Shown one piece after another: positions 55,841-64,000 of a stretch of 64,000 bases of DNA. Source of the stretch: DATJHM01 sp035493895 (GTDB lineage: Bacteria; Chloroflexota; Ktedonobacteria; Ktedonobacterales; Ktedonobacteraceae); contig DATJHM010000231.1 in the NCBI GenBank assembly GCA_035493895.1, positions 1 through 64,000 of the forward strand, written 5' to 3'. Below the pieces are notes generated by a model that was not told the DNA's origin, did no database searches, and saw nothing but the letters and a program-made list of their open reading frames with translations. Position numbers and translations under genes: made by a program. Each line of letters begins with the position of its first letter. Positions within the stretch are counted from its first letter, which is position 1.

Positions 55841-56185
55841 ATGGAAAACTGTCTCTTTTGTAAGATTGCAGCCGGTCAGATCCCCAGCACAATTGTCTAC
55901 CAGGATAAGGAGGTTGTCGCATTTCGCGATATCAATCCGCAAGCGCCCCAGCATATCTTGCTCATTCCACGTCGTCACCTCGACTCAATGGGAGAGCTGA
56001 GTAGCGAAGATAGCGCATTACTGGCACGGCTCTTCAGCGTTGCCAAGCAGTTGGCTCGCGAACTTAATATAGAGCAGAGTGGGTATCGTTTTGTGACCAA
56101 CGTAGGGCCCGACGCAGGTCAGAGCGTTTTACATCTGCACTTTCATCTGCTTGGCGGGCGTCCACTTGGCTGGCCTCCGGGCTAG
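55841..56185 (+). CDS. HIT-family nucleotide hydrolase/transferase (HINT type)
   Basis: A 114-residue histidine-triad protein. The N-terminal CLFCKIAAGQIPS and the triad HLHFHLLGGRPL are diagnostic of the HINT branch, which hydrolyses adenosine phosphoramidates and aminoacyl-adenylates. GGGAAGG sits six bases or so before ATG. It leads a run of three glycosyltransferases with only a 24-base gap, so it may share their transcript; the functional link is not obvious. Confidence 0.95.
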   Translation: MENCLFCKIAAGQIPSTIVYQDKEVVAFRDINPQAPQHILLIPRRHLDSMGELSSEDSALLARLFSVAKQLARELNIEQSGYRFVTNVGPDAGQSVLHLHFHLLGGRPLGWPPG

Positions 56186-56209
56186 AAGCAGAAGTGCGAA
56201 GGTAACAGT

Positions 56210-57379
56210 ATGCGTATTGCCATTGATTACACGGCCGCGATCCGCCAGGGAGCAGGCATAGGAACCTACGTCCGCAATCTGGTCGGAGCGATGCTCCAAC
56301 AGGATAGTAGCGACCAGTATACCTTACTCACGAGCGGGCGAAGCTCGCCGGAGCATCCATTTCCAGAGGCAGAGAATGTCCGGGGGAAAAATATCTTCAT
56401 ACCGGATCGTTATCTGAATCTACTCTGGTATCGCTGGCAGGTGCCACTACCAGCAACGATCTTCTCAGGCCAGATAGATATTTATCATGGACCCGATTTT
56501 GTGCTTCCGCCGCTAGGAAAGCACGTGAAAAAAGTCGTCACCATCCACGATCTGGCATTTCTCGAACATCCAGAGTACGCCGTGCCATCGCTCGCAGAAT
56601 ATCTACGCAAAGTTGTCCCGGCTGCCATCAACTCAGCCCACGTCGTCGCTACCGTCTCCGCAGAAGTGAGCCGCACACTACACAAACATTTTCAGACACC
56701 GCTGGAGAAAATGGTCGTCGTGCCCAACGGAGTCGCTCCCCATTTTCGACGGATAAGCGATCCCATTATCTTAGGCGCAACACGCAATAAATTTGGGCTG
56801 AAGCATCCACTCGTGCTTGGCGTAGGCACAATGGAACCGCGCAAAAATCATCTGGGTCTGATCAAAGCATTTCATCAGGCGCAACAAAAAAAGGGCGGGC
56901 CTGCGATGCTCGCCATTGCGGGTGGACAGGGCTGGCTCTACGAAGAAACCAGGCAGCTCGTCACGGAGCTCAAGCTGGAGAAAAAGGTCCGCTTTCTGGG
57001 ACGCGTCAGTGATCTTGAGCTGATTACGCTCTATAGTATGGCGGACATCTTCGCCTTTCCTTCTTTTGCCGAAGGCTTTGGCATTCCCCTGATTGAAGCC
57101 ATGGCCTGTGGTGCACCCGTCATCACCGCCAACGTCTCCGCCATGCCCGAGGTGGTGGGAGATGCCGCGCTCCTTATAGATCCTCATAATAACGACGAAC
57201 TGGCCGCAGCAATCAACAAGCTGCTCGTAAACGAAACATTGCGCGAAGAGTTGCGCGCAAAAGGCTATCAGAGAGCGCGAGAGTATACGTGGGAGGCATC
57301 TGCACAAAAAATGCTGCGTATTTATCAGCAACTGTATCATGAAGAGAGAAATTTTATGCACGAGGAAAGCATTCTATGA
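56210..57379 (+). CDS. GT4-family glycosyltransferase, first of three
   Basis: A 389-residue GT-B enzyme. The N-terminus (MRIAIDYTAAIRQGAGIGTY) is of the WbaZ/mannosyltransferase-like type, and the C-terminal donor site has GTMEPRKNHLGL and the EX7E motif in FAEGFGIPLIEAMACGAP. Such enzymes use nucleotide-activated hexoses to build polysaccharides or glycolipids in the cytoplasm. Its stop overlaps the next gene's ATG by four bases. No flippase, polymerase or sugar-nucleotide gene is adjacent, so the product is unknown. Confidence 0.92.
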   Translation: MRIAIDYTAAIRQGAGIGTYVRNLVGAMLQQDSSDQYTLLTSGRSSPEHPFPEAENVRGKNIFIPDRYLNLLWYRWQVPLPATIFSGQIDIYHGPDFVLPPLGKHVKKVVTIHDLAFLEHPEYAVPSLAEYLRKVVPAAINSAHVVATVSAEVSRTLHKHFQTPLEKMVVVPNGVAPHFRRISDPIILGATRNKFGLKHPLVLGVGTMEPRKNHLGLIKAFHQAQQKKGGPAMLAIAGGQGWLYEETRQLVTELKLEKKVRFLGRVSDLELITLYSMADIFAFPSFAEGFGIPLIEAMACGAPVITANVSAMPEVVGDAALLIDPHNNDELAAAINKLLVNETLREELRAKGYQRAREYTWEASAQKMLRIYQQLYHEERNFMHEESIL

Positions 57380-58548
57380 AAATCGGGTTCAATGGGCTCT
57401 TCTTCCAATTTCCCGCTAATGGTAGTGGACAATATATGATTCATCTTTTAAACGCTCTGGGCGACATCGACAAAAAAAATAACTATATACTCTTTGGACC
57501 GCAACCTGCAAGCATTCCGCCGCAAGTTCAGCAATTTCCCTATCGCGTCCATCCGGTACCCGGGCCAGCCAGAAATAAAACCAATATAGAAAAAGTGCTA
57601 TGGGAACAGATTACCGGACCGGCGGCAGCAGCTAAAGCGGGCGTTGATCTCTATCATGTTCCCTACTTCGCTCCCCCTTTCGTCCCACGCACCCCAACCG
57701 TCGTCACCATTCATGATGTGATCCCTTTGCGCCTCCCTGCCTATCATCCAACGGGCAAAATCAAATTGTATATGAACCTGGTTGCACGCGCCGCACATCA
57801 GGCGACGATGGTCATTACGATCTCACAACACGCCAAACAGGATATTATTGATGTGCTCAAGTTACCAGAAGAGAGCATCAGGGTCATTTATCAGGCAGCC
57901 GGGGAAGAATATCAGCCAATCAGGGATGCGGAGAAATTAGCCGAGACACGCAAGCGTTATGGCTTGAACGAGCGCTATATTTTCTACCTGGGAGGGCTGG
58001 ACCAGCGCAAAAACGTACCGCAACTCGTCCGAGCGTTCGCCCATGTTCATCGTCAGGTAGGCGATCCTAATCTGCAACTGCTCATTGCGGGCAATCCCGA
58101 CAAACAGAAAGGCGCGCTCTTCCCTGATCCACGCCCCATCGCAGCTGATCTGGGCATGGGCGGGCAGATTATCTACCGCTTCGTAGAGGAAGAGGACAAA
58201 CCAGCACTCTATAGTGGTGCCAGCCTTTTTGTCTTTCCCTCTCTTTATGAAGGGTTCGGGCTCACGCCGCTGGAGGCAATGAGTTGTGGTGCGCCCGTTG
58301 TCTGCTCCAATCGTACCTCCCTCCCCGAAGTCGTAGGAGACGCAGCCCTGAGTATCGATCCGGAAAAAACCTCGGCCCTGGTTGAGGCGATGTGCCGCGT
58401 CCTGACAGACCAGGAACTGGAGAGAGATTTGCGCGCTCGCTCGTTAGAGCAGGCAAGCAAATTTAGCTGGAAACAGACCGCACGTGAGACAATGACTGTT
58501 TATGAAGAGGCACTCACCCGTGCAAAGAAGCAGAGTAGAAAGAACTGA
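57376..58548 (+). CDS. GT4-family glycosyltransferase, second of three
   Basis: A 390-residue relative of the preceding gene, with GSGQYMIHLLNAL in the N-terminal domain, GGLDQRKNVPQLVRAF and YEGFGLTPLEAMSCGAPVV in the donor site. It is coupled to the preceding gene by ATGA. The two share the same layout but differ throughout, fitting sequential sugar additions rather than redundancy. The third transferase begins 4 bases after its stop. Confidence 0.92.
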   Translation: MKIGFNGLFFQFPANGSGQYMIHLLNALGDIDKKNNYILFGPQPASIPPQVQQFPYRVHPVPGPARNKTNIEKVLWEQITGPAAAAKAGVDLYHVPYFAPPFVPRTPTVVTIHDVIPLRLPAYHPTGKIKLYMNLVARAAHQATMVITISQHAKQDIIDVLKLPEESIRVIYQAAGEEYQPIRDAEKLAETRKRYGLNERYIFYLGGLDQRKNVPQLVRAFAHVHRQVGDPNLQLLIAGNPDKQKGALFPDPRPIAADLGMGGQIIYRFVEEEDKPALYSGASLFVFPSLYEGFGLTPLEAMSCGAPVVCSNRTSLPEVVGDAALSIDPEKTSALVEAMCRVLTDQELERDLRARSLEQASKFSWKQTARETMTVYEEALTRAKKQSRKN

Positions 58549-58552
58549 GCAG

Positions 58553-59674
58553 ATGCGTGTATTAATGATATCCAAAGCCCTGGTTGCAGGGACCTCACAA
58601 CGAAAACTGGAAGAGCTGGCAAAATGCCCAGGCGTAGAGCTCACCCTTGTTACTCCCCCCTACTGGCAGAGCGACGACGGCAGTAAACAGGAGCTAGAGC
58701 GGCTGTATACCAGTGGTTACGAAATGATTGTTACGCCCATGGCTCTCAACGGCAACTTCCATCTGCACTACTATCCACGCCTGAACAAGATCATGCGTGA
58801 AATACAACCAGATATCGTGCATATCGACGAAGAGCCCTACAATGTCGCGACCTTCCTGGCGATGCGCATGGCCGTCAACCTGAAAGCTCAGGCCCTCTTC
58901 TTTACCTGGCAAAACCTGTATCGCGATTATCCGCCACCGTTCCGCCAGCTCGAACTCTATAACTATCAACATGCCAGCGCAGCACTGGCAGGCAACCGGG
59001 CCGCCGAAGAGGTATTGAGACGCAAAGGCTACAACGGGATCGTGCATGTCATTCCACAGTTCGGCTTCGATACCGATATTTACAAACGAAGTGCACCTCG
59101 CCCACCACGTAAAGAGAATGATCCCTTCACGATTGGCTTTATCGGTCGCCTCAAAGAAGAAAAGGGCCTGCATCTGATGGTCGAGGCCCTGACCTATCTC
59201 CCAGACTATTGTCGGGCCGTCTTTATTGGCAGTGGACCGATGAAAAGCGTCCTGGAAGAGTTGGCCAGCAAACTGGGCGTCATAGATCGCGTACAATTCA
59301 GACCGGGCGTGCCAACGTACGAAGTACCAGGAGAAATGGAACAGCTCGATGCCCATGTTTTGCCTTCGCTCACACGCTCAAACTGGAAAGAACAATTTGG
59401 TCGCGTGCTCGCCGAAGCCATGTCCTGCGAAACGCCCGTGATCGGCTCTGATAGCGGCGAGATTCCCTACGTGATCGGTGATGCCGGACTGGTCTTCAAA
59501 GAGGGCAATGCCAGAGACCTGAGCGAGTGTGTGAAAAAGCTCATCAGCGATCCCGTCTATTATGCCGATCTTGCGAGACGTGGACGGCAGCGCGTACTGG
59601 AGAATTACACGCAGGGACAGATTGCTCGCCAGACATTCGAGGTGTATCGAAAAGTTCAGGCAAGCAAAGTATAG
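58553..59674 (+). CDS. GT4-family glycosyltransferase, third of three
   Basis: A 373-residue GT-B transferase of a different branch. The donor region has GFIGRLKEEKGLHLMVEAL, a less canonical acidic motif (NWKEQFGRVLAEAMSCETP) and GSDSGEIPYVIGDAG. The N-terminal domain contains VHIDEEPYNVAT. ATG 58553 (MRVLMISKAL) is chosen; the frame is open from 58502 inside the previous gene, but those residues are not family-like. The ribosome site is weak, so coupling to the preceding gene is likely. The run ends here. Confidence 0.9.
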   Translation: MRVLMISKALVAGTSQRKLEELAKCPGVELTLVTPPYWQSDDGSKQELERLYTSGYEMIVTPMALNGNFHLHYYPRLNKIMREIQPDIVHIDEEPYNVATFLAMRMAVNLKAQALFFTWQNLYRDYPPPFRQLELYNYQHASAALAGNRAAEEVLRRKGYNGIVHVIPQFGFDTDIYKRSAPRPPRKENDPFTIGFIGRLKEEKGLHLMVEALTYLPDYCRAVFIGSGPMKSVLEELASKLGVIDRVQFRPGVPTYEVPGEMEQLDAHVLPSLTRSNWKEQFGRVLAEAMSCETPVIGSDSGEIPYVIGDAGLVFKEGNARDLSECVKKLISDPVYYADLARRGRQRVLENYTQGQIARQTFEVYRKVQASKV

Positions 59675-59710
59675 ACGGCAGAAGAGGTGAAGCACCCCAC
59701 GGCTAAAGCC

Positions 59711-59847
59711 CTGATTCTTACCCACATCTTTTTGGGAAGGCCTGGGAAGCCAAATACAATGGATGTGTTTGTGAAACAGTCAACAGTGGCATCAAGCCTC
59801 AATGACCGTTTCACAAAACTCTATTGTAAAACGTGGGTAAGAATCAG
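59711..59847. mobile_element. MITE-like palindromic element, 137 bp
   Basis: Perfect 15-bp terminal inverted repeats CTGATTCTTACCCAC (59711-59725) and GTGGGTAAGAATCAG (59833-59847). Inside, 59767-59782 and 59803-59819 are a second inverted pair (GTTTGTGAAACAGTCA / TGACCGTTTCACAAAAC). The element has no coding capacity. I cannot identify a clear target-site duplication or the parent transposon. It lies between the ends of a glycosyltransferase (+) and a VOC gene (-). Confidence 0.5.
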
Positions 59848-59880
59848 CTCGACATCACTGAACGAAAGCCTGCATGACGG

Positions 59881-60258
59881 CTAGGCACGTCTGGGAAGTT
59901 GCTGAAATGACCAGCGATTGCCATCAGGATCGCTAAAGTGGGCGAAATCTCCCCAGGGCTGCACATCAATCTCACTGATATCCACACCCCGTTTCACCAG
60001 TTCTTCGCGGACAGCCCTCACATCCTCAACCACCAGGAGACCACCTTCGAGTGATCCAGGCTGCATTTTAGTAATACCCACACCGAATGCGATGGAGCAG
60101 GCCGAACCAGGAGGGGTCAATTGAACAAAACGCAGATTCTCATTGACCTGGTAGTCATGGTCTGCGTGAAAGCCGATCTTCTCGGTATAAAAAGCCTTCG
60201 CGCGATCAACGTCTGTGACGGGTACGATAGCCAGTTCGAATTTCATTTGCATAGTCAT
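59881..60258 (-). CDS. VOC-family (glyoxalase-like) protein
   Basis: A 125-residue protein of the vicinal-oxygen-chelate fold. Two beta-alpha-beta units are visible: FELAIVPVTDVDRAKAFYTE and GGLLVVEDVRAVREELVKRG, closing with FSDPDGNRWSFQQL. Such proteins include glyoxalase I, antibiotic-resistance proteins and extradiol dioxygenases; the small single-domain form is probably a dimer. GAGGAG lies six bases before ATG. Substrate is unknown. Confidence 0.9.
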   Translation of the reverse strand: MTMQMKFELAIVPVTDVDRAKAFYTEKIGFHADHDYQVNENLRFVQLTPPGSACSIAFGVGITKMQPGSLEGGLLVVEDVRAVREELVKRGVDISEIDVQPWGDFAHFSDPDGNRWSFQQLPRRA

Positions 60259-60479
60259 GGTTTTCTCCTCTTCATTCGCACTTAATCGTCGCTTCTGTTC
60301 TCAGTATATCCTGAAAGGAGGACAGAATCGACCCTCGTTTTCCGGGTTCTACAAAGGAGAAAGTATTGAATGATATAATGAAAGAAGAAATAAGCAAGAA
60401 AAGCAACCATCCATACAATCGTGTAAACTTTTCTACGCGGTGACTTGTGTAAGAGAAGATTGAAAGGCGGTCATACCGT

Positions 60480-62327
60480 ATGACGACAACACCAGTTGAG
60501 CTTATTCCACGAGAGATTCTCTTTGGGAATCCAGAGAAAGCTGGACCTCGTATTTCACCAGACGGCAAGCGGCTGGCATATCTTGCGCCGGTCAACAACG
60601 TTCTCAACGTCTGGGTTGGCGAGATTGGACAGGACAACTATCGCCCGGTCACACAGGATAAAGAGCGAGGCGTGCGCTTCTATTTCTGGGCGGCCGACAA
60701 TGCGCACATCCTCTACATTCAAGATACGGGCGGCAACGAAAACTGGCGCTTATATGCCACCCATATCGAGAGTGGCGAGACGCGCGACCTCACCCCATTC
60801 GAAGATGTGCAGGTGCAAATTCTCGATCATGATAAACACTTCCCGCATGAGCTCCTCATCGGCATGAACAGAGAAAATCCTCAGGTTCACGATGTCTATC
60901 ACCTGGATCTGCGTACCGGTGAGCTGCTCCTCGTAGCCAAGAATCCGGGCAATATCGCAGGCTGGGTCACCGATACCCAGTTCAAAGTACGAGGTGCCGT
61001 AGCGGCGCTACCAGATGGCGGCAATGAGCTTTTTGTAAGAGAGAACGAGCAGAGTGAATGGAAAAAATTGCTCACCTGGGGGCCGGAAGATTCGTTGAGC
61101 AGTGGTCCGCTGAGCTTTAGCAAAGATGGCCGCTCCATCTACCTGCAAGACTCACGCGACTTCAATGCAGGACGCTTAGTGCGATTGGACCTGGCGACCA
61201 ACGATCTGAGCGTAATTGCGGAAGATCCGCAATACGACGTCAGCAACGCCATGATCCACCCCGACACCTACGAGATCCAGGCCGTCGCATTTACCCGTGA
61301 CAGAAACGACTGGCAGATCCTGGATGAGACCATTCAAGCAGACTTCGACCGCCTCCGCGATATCCATCCTGGCGACTTCTCCGTCACCAGCCGAGACGAT
61401 GCCGACGAGACCTGGATCATCGCCTTTATCGTCGACAATGGACCGGTGCCTTACTACGCCTATCACCGTAAAGAGCAGCGTGCGGAATTTCTCTTTAACA
61501 ACCAGCCAAAACTGGAACAATACACGCTGGCAAACACAGAACCGGTCAGCTTTCAAGCCAGAGATGGTCTCACCGTGCATGCCTACCTGACCAGACCGGC
61601 AGGAGTACAGGCCAGCAAGCTGCCGCTCGTCTTAGACGTTCATGGAGGACCATGGGCAAGAGATAAATGGGGCTATAATCCAGAGGCACAATGGTTCGCC
61701 AATCGTGGCTACGCCTGCTTGCAGGTCAACTATCGCGGCTCGACAGGGTACGGCAAAACATTTCTGAATGCCGGAGACCGCGAATGGGGACGAAACATGC
61801 ACAATGACCTCGTCGATGCCGTCGAATGGGCCATCCAGCAAGGGATAGCAGATCCGCAGAAAGTGGCTATCTACGGGGGATCATATGGAGGCTATGCAGC
61901 CCTGGTCGGCGCAACCTTCACGCCCGATCTCTTCTGCTGCGCAGTCGACATCGTCGGACCGAGCAACCTGATCACCCTGATCAAAGCCTTCCCGCCCTAC
62001 TGGTCGACCTTCCTGGCAAATTTTCACAAACGCGTCGGCAATCCTGACACCGAAGCAGAATTTTTGAAATCGCGTTCGCCCCTCTTCAAAGCGGACCAGA
62101 TCAAAATTCCGCTCCTGATCGCGCAGGGTGCCAACGATCCGCGCGTCAAGCAGGCAGAGTCAGAACAGATCGTCGCAGCTCTGAAAGAGAAAAACATCGA
62201 TTACGAATACATGCTCTTCCCCGATGAAGGGCACGGCTTCGCCAAACCCCAGAATCGGCTCAAATTCTACGCCGCCGCCGAGCGCTTCCTGGCGCAACAT
62301 CTGGGCGGACGCTACGAAAAAGCCTGA
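60480..62327 (+). CDS. S9-family (prolyl oligopeptidase-like) peptidase
   Basis: A 615-residue serine peptidase. The N-terminal 370 residues form a beta-propeller (repeats such as ISPDGKRLAYLAP, FSKDGRSIYLQDS). The C-terminal alpha/beta-hydrolase domain has the nucleophile in YGGSYGGYAAL (serine about 464), the aspartate in AQGANDPRV and the histidine in DEGHGFAKP. No signal peptide is seen, so it is probably cytoplasmic and cleaves short peptides, acylaminoacyl peptides or related substrates. AAAGGCGG precedes ATG by about nine bases. A TATAAT box at 60374-60379 could be its -10. Two hairpins follow the stop. Confidence 0.93.
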   Translation: MTTTPVELIPREILFGNPEKAGPRISPDGKRLAYLAPVNNVLNVWVGEIGQDNYRPVTQDKERGVRFYFWAADNAHILYIQDTGGNENWRLYATHIESGETRDLTPFEDVQVQILDHDKHFPHELLIGMNRENPQVHDVYHLDLRTGELLLVAKNPGNIAGWVTDTQFKVRGAVAALPDGGNELFVRENEQSEWKKLLTWGPEDSLSSGPLSFSKDGRSIYLQDSRDFNAGRLVRLDLATNDLSVIAEDPQYDVSNAMIHPDTYEIQAVAFTRDRNDWQILDETIQADFDRLRDIHPGDFSVTSRDDADETWIIAFIVDNGPVPYYAYHRKEQRAEFLFNNQPKLEQYTLANTEPVSFQARDGLTVHAYLTRPAGVQASKLPLVLDVHGGPWARDKWGYNPEAQWFANRGYACLQVNYRGSTGYGKTFLNAGDREWGRNMHNDLVDAVEWAIQQGIADPQKVAIYGGSYGGYAALVGATFTPDLFCCAVDIVGPSNLITLIKAFPPYWSTFLANFHKRVGNPDTEAEFLKSRSPLFKADQIKIPLLIAQGANDPRVKQAESEQIVAALKEKNIDYEYMLFPDEGHGFAKPQNRLKFYAAAERFLAQHLGGRYEKA

Positions 62328-62335
62328 AACCTGAT

Positions 62336-62389
62336 TGCTACGGTGGATCACACCACCGTAGCATAGGGGACATTGGAATATGTCCCCTA
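62336..62389. terminator. Two tandem hairpins after the S9 peptidase
   Basis: First: TGCTACGGTGG (62336-62346) / CCACCGTAGCA (62353-62363), 6-base loop. Second: TAGGGGACAT (62364-62373) / ATGTCCCCTA (62380-62389), 6-base loop. They abut exactly. No long T-tract, but stable RNA structure is certain if transcribed. Confidence 0.6.
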
Positions 62390-62424
62390 AATACGTCTGT
62401 ACCTGATGCCCATCGCCCCCACCC

Positions 62425-62789
62425 TTGTAGAGTCGCCGCTTGTCTGCAATGTCACGTAGAGAAGGGGAATCTCCGATCAATTTCGTCGCACCCGTTGGCA
62501 CCGCTCCCCAGGCTAGGCCCGCGGGCAGGGATAAACCGCTGCCCCTACCTCTGCGTTTCTACGAGGGTTGGGGCCACATGCCCCCCATGCCAAAGGCGAT
62601 GTGATTCCGATACACACCACCGGGAGGGGTCGGGGTAGTCTCGGACCGGCAGGCCCCCCGGCCATTTCGAATAGCCTATCCTTTCTTAGGTTGATGCGTA
62701 TTCGTCCCTACTGAGAAACGATGCAACGAAGGTGGTCAGAGCACGACGGAATTGATCGGAGAATCTCCTTCTTTCCGTGATATTGGGGA
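62425..62789. repeat. Dispersed intergenic repeat, copy 4, most complete
   Basis: About 365 bases filling the gap between convergent genes. The left flank (TGTCACGTAGA, GGGGAATCTCCGATCAATTTCGTC) reappears inverted at the right (GACGGAATTGATCGGAGAAT, CTTTCCGTGATATTGG). Between them are GCGGGCAGGGATAAACC, GCTGCCCCTACCTCTGCG and GGTTGATGCGTATTCGTC. It thus looks like an element with imperfect terminal inverted repeats and a non-coding core. Confidence 0.75.
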
Positions 62790-62802
62790 CATATTCTTCC
62801 TC

Positions 62803-63594
62803 TCAAGACAAAGACGACAGATACACTGGCAGATCCGCGATCGACGGTAAAATCACCTCGGGATGGATGCGACTCAGCAGGGGAGAATCGGCGGAATGCT
62901 TGCCCGTGCTCACAAAACCGCCGCGCAATCCCGCCTGCTGCGCCCCCTGCACATCATTTTCGAGATCATCCCCAATCATCAGCACCTCCCCAGGTGGAAG
63001 ATCAAGCAGGCGTAGTGCCTGCTGAAAAAAGGCCGCATTCGGTTTACCCAGGACCGTCGCCTGTTTGCCAGAAGCCAGTTCGAGCGCACGGACAAAGGGG
63101 CCGCTATCGAGCTGAAGGCCAGCGCTGGTGCGCCAGTAGAGATTGGTATGCATCGCCAGAAGTACCGCCCCATCCATCAGCAGGCGGAAGGCATGGTTCA
63201 TCGCCTCGTAGCTCAAAAGCTCTTCAGCACCGCCAATCACCACCACATCAGCGGCCCCTGCCTCCACCAGATGCAGACCGGAGAAATCCTCAGCCGTATC
63301 CCCTTTCGTGAGCACCCAGCAGCGTTTTTCCGGGAAATATTGACGGATATAATTTGCCGTCGCCACAGGAGCGGTGAGCACCTGCTCCGCAGAAACGGGC
63401 AAATCGAGCTGCTGGAGGCGATGAGTGAGCGTCGCGCGGGTCATTGTCGTCGTATTGGTGACAAAGCAGAAGGGATAGCCATGCGCAGTAAGCCAGCGTA
63501 GTGTTGCATCAGCACCAGGCACAGGGAGCATACTGACATGAAGAACGCCATCAACATCAAGAAGCAGACCAGCAGGCCGAGAAAGGGACACCAT
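62803..63594 (-). CDS. HAD-IIA phosphatase (NagD/HDHD2-like)
   Basis: A 263-residue HAD hydrolase. Motif I is LLLDVDGVLHV, motif II is in CFVTNTTTMTRA, the lysine is in TVLGKPNAAFF and motif IV is VLMIGDDLENDVQGA. The cap between motifs II and III is the C2-type of NagD/PGP-like enzymes. These dephosphorylate nucleotides, phosphoglycolate or sugar phosphates; the exact substrate is unknown. ATG 63594 has AGGAGG seven bases upstream and is preferred to the upstream in-frame codon at 63639, which adds 15 residues over the ribosome site. Confidence 0.92.
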   Translation of the reverse strand: MVSLSRPAGLLLDVDGVLHVSMLPVPGADATLRWLTAHGYPFCFVTNTTTMTRATLTHRLQQLDLPVSAEQVLTAPVATANYIRQYFPEKRCWVLTKGDTAEDFSGLHLVEAGAADVVVIGGAEELLSYEAMNHAFRLLMDGAVLLAMHTNLYWRTSAGLQLDSGPFVRALELASGKQATVLGKPNAAFFQQALRLLDLPPGEVLMIGDDLENDVQGAQQAGLRGGFVSTGKHSADSPLLSRIHPEVILPSIADLPVYLSSLS

Positions 63595-63989
63595 CGCTAC
63601 ACCTCCTCTTTTGGAATTGCGAGAAAAATAGCTAAACATTACCGCCTACTCATACGTATAAAAAGAGAAACAAGACCAGTAAAGGACATTCTCTGCGCCG
63701 TACTGAGAAGCAGAAACGCACAGATACACACAAATGAGCAGAAAAAACAACAAAGCATTAGGACTCCATAACCATAATGTAAGTATTTTGTCACCTGTTC
63801 CGTTTTTATATCAAGGGATAGCTCACCCACAGGAAGCGATCAGCAGTGATCAGCAGCAAGCAACCGATAAAGGAAGCAGAAAGAGAGGAAAAGCAAGAGA
63901 GACCCGGCCATGTATTGATGACACACATAAATGGATAGTGTATAATGTAGCCGCAACCAGTAGCCTTACCAGACGAGGAGTGCACAACC
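63595..63989. other. Divergent intergenic region
   Basis: About 395 bases between the HAD-IIA gene (-) and a gene starting at 63990 (+). It is A-rich on the plus strand around 63620-63770 and has no believable gene. The only element I would defend is the promoter at 63918-63946. Confidence 0.4.
63918..63946 (+). promoter_or_regulatory. Promoter of the gene at the window's right edge
   Basis: ATGACA (63918-63923), 17 bases, TATAAT (63941-63946), followed by GAGGAG at 63975-63980 and ATG at 63990. Confidence 0.6.
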
Positions 63990-64000
63990 ATGAACAGCGA
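63990..64000 (+). CDS. Start of a gene truncated by the window edge
   Basis: ATG AAC AGC with GAGGAG about nine bases upstream and a sigma70-type promoter further up. Only three codons are visible, so the product cannot be named. Confidence 0.6.

Overview
The window looks like chromosomal DNA of a spore-forming, filamentous-type Chloroflexota bacterium, most plausibly of class Ktedonobacteria. This is inferred from gene content alone: a large NRPS cluster, a complete-looking block of classical menaquinone genes, a PimA/PatA-like glycolipid locus, a ClpE-type ATPase under CIRCE-like operators, HNH proteins with zinc ribbons, and many dispersed intergenic repeats. No rRNA is present, so the taxonomic placement is only a suggestion.

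Region 1 (1-21.2 kb) is a non-ribosomal peptide cluster. The first synthetase enters from upstream and ends in an epimerase. The second is translationally coupled to it and ends in a thioesterase. An EntS-like MFS exporter and an MbtH-like protein follow. My manual reading of the adenylation pockets gives ...X-Asn-D-Gln-Gly-Leu-Asn, with more residues possible upstream. Between exporter and MbtH lies 0.8 kb of repeats (a TGTAG-word array and a dispersed repeat copy).

Region 2 (21.2-29.5 kb) holds a PLP-dependent threonine/serine dehydratase, two adjacent PatA/LpxL-like acyltransferases, a PHP phosphoesterase, a PimA-like glycosyltransferase with its own promoter, and a family B DNA polymerase. 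The acyltransferases and glycosyltransferase resemble the actinobacterial phosphatidylinositol mannoside locus.

Region 3 (29.8-37.9 kb) is menF-menD-menH-menB-menC-menE, covering chorismate to 1,4-dihydroxy-2-naphthoyl-CoA. A dispersed repeat interrupts it between menB and menC.

Region 4 (37.9-42.8 kb) is accessory-looking. It has an intact HNH gene, tRNA-Trp and tRNA-Ser with clear promoters and terminators, an arylamine N-acetyltransferase, a headless HNH remnant with two HNH units immediately after tRNA-Ser, a probably frameshifted small gene, and a membrane-anchored metallo-beta-lactamase-fold hydrolase.

Region 5 (42.9-55.6 kb) is housekeeping and regulation: clpE-like ATPase with two CIRCE-like operators around its promoter, histidine phosphatase, prfA, HAD phosphatase, a Nudix/NrtR-like protein, a striking pseudokinase-DinG helicase fusion, and a zinc-ribbon protein with a Gly/Pro-rich linker.

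Region 6 (55.8-64 kb) has a HIT protein and three consecutive GT4 glycosyltransferases, a MITE-like palindromic element, a VOC protein, an S9 peptidase, another dispersed repeat copy, a HAD-IIA phosphatase, and the first codons of a gene running off the end.
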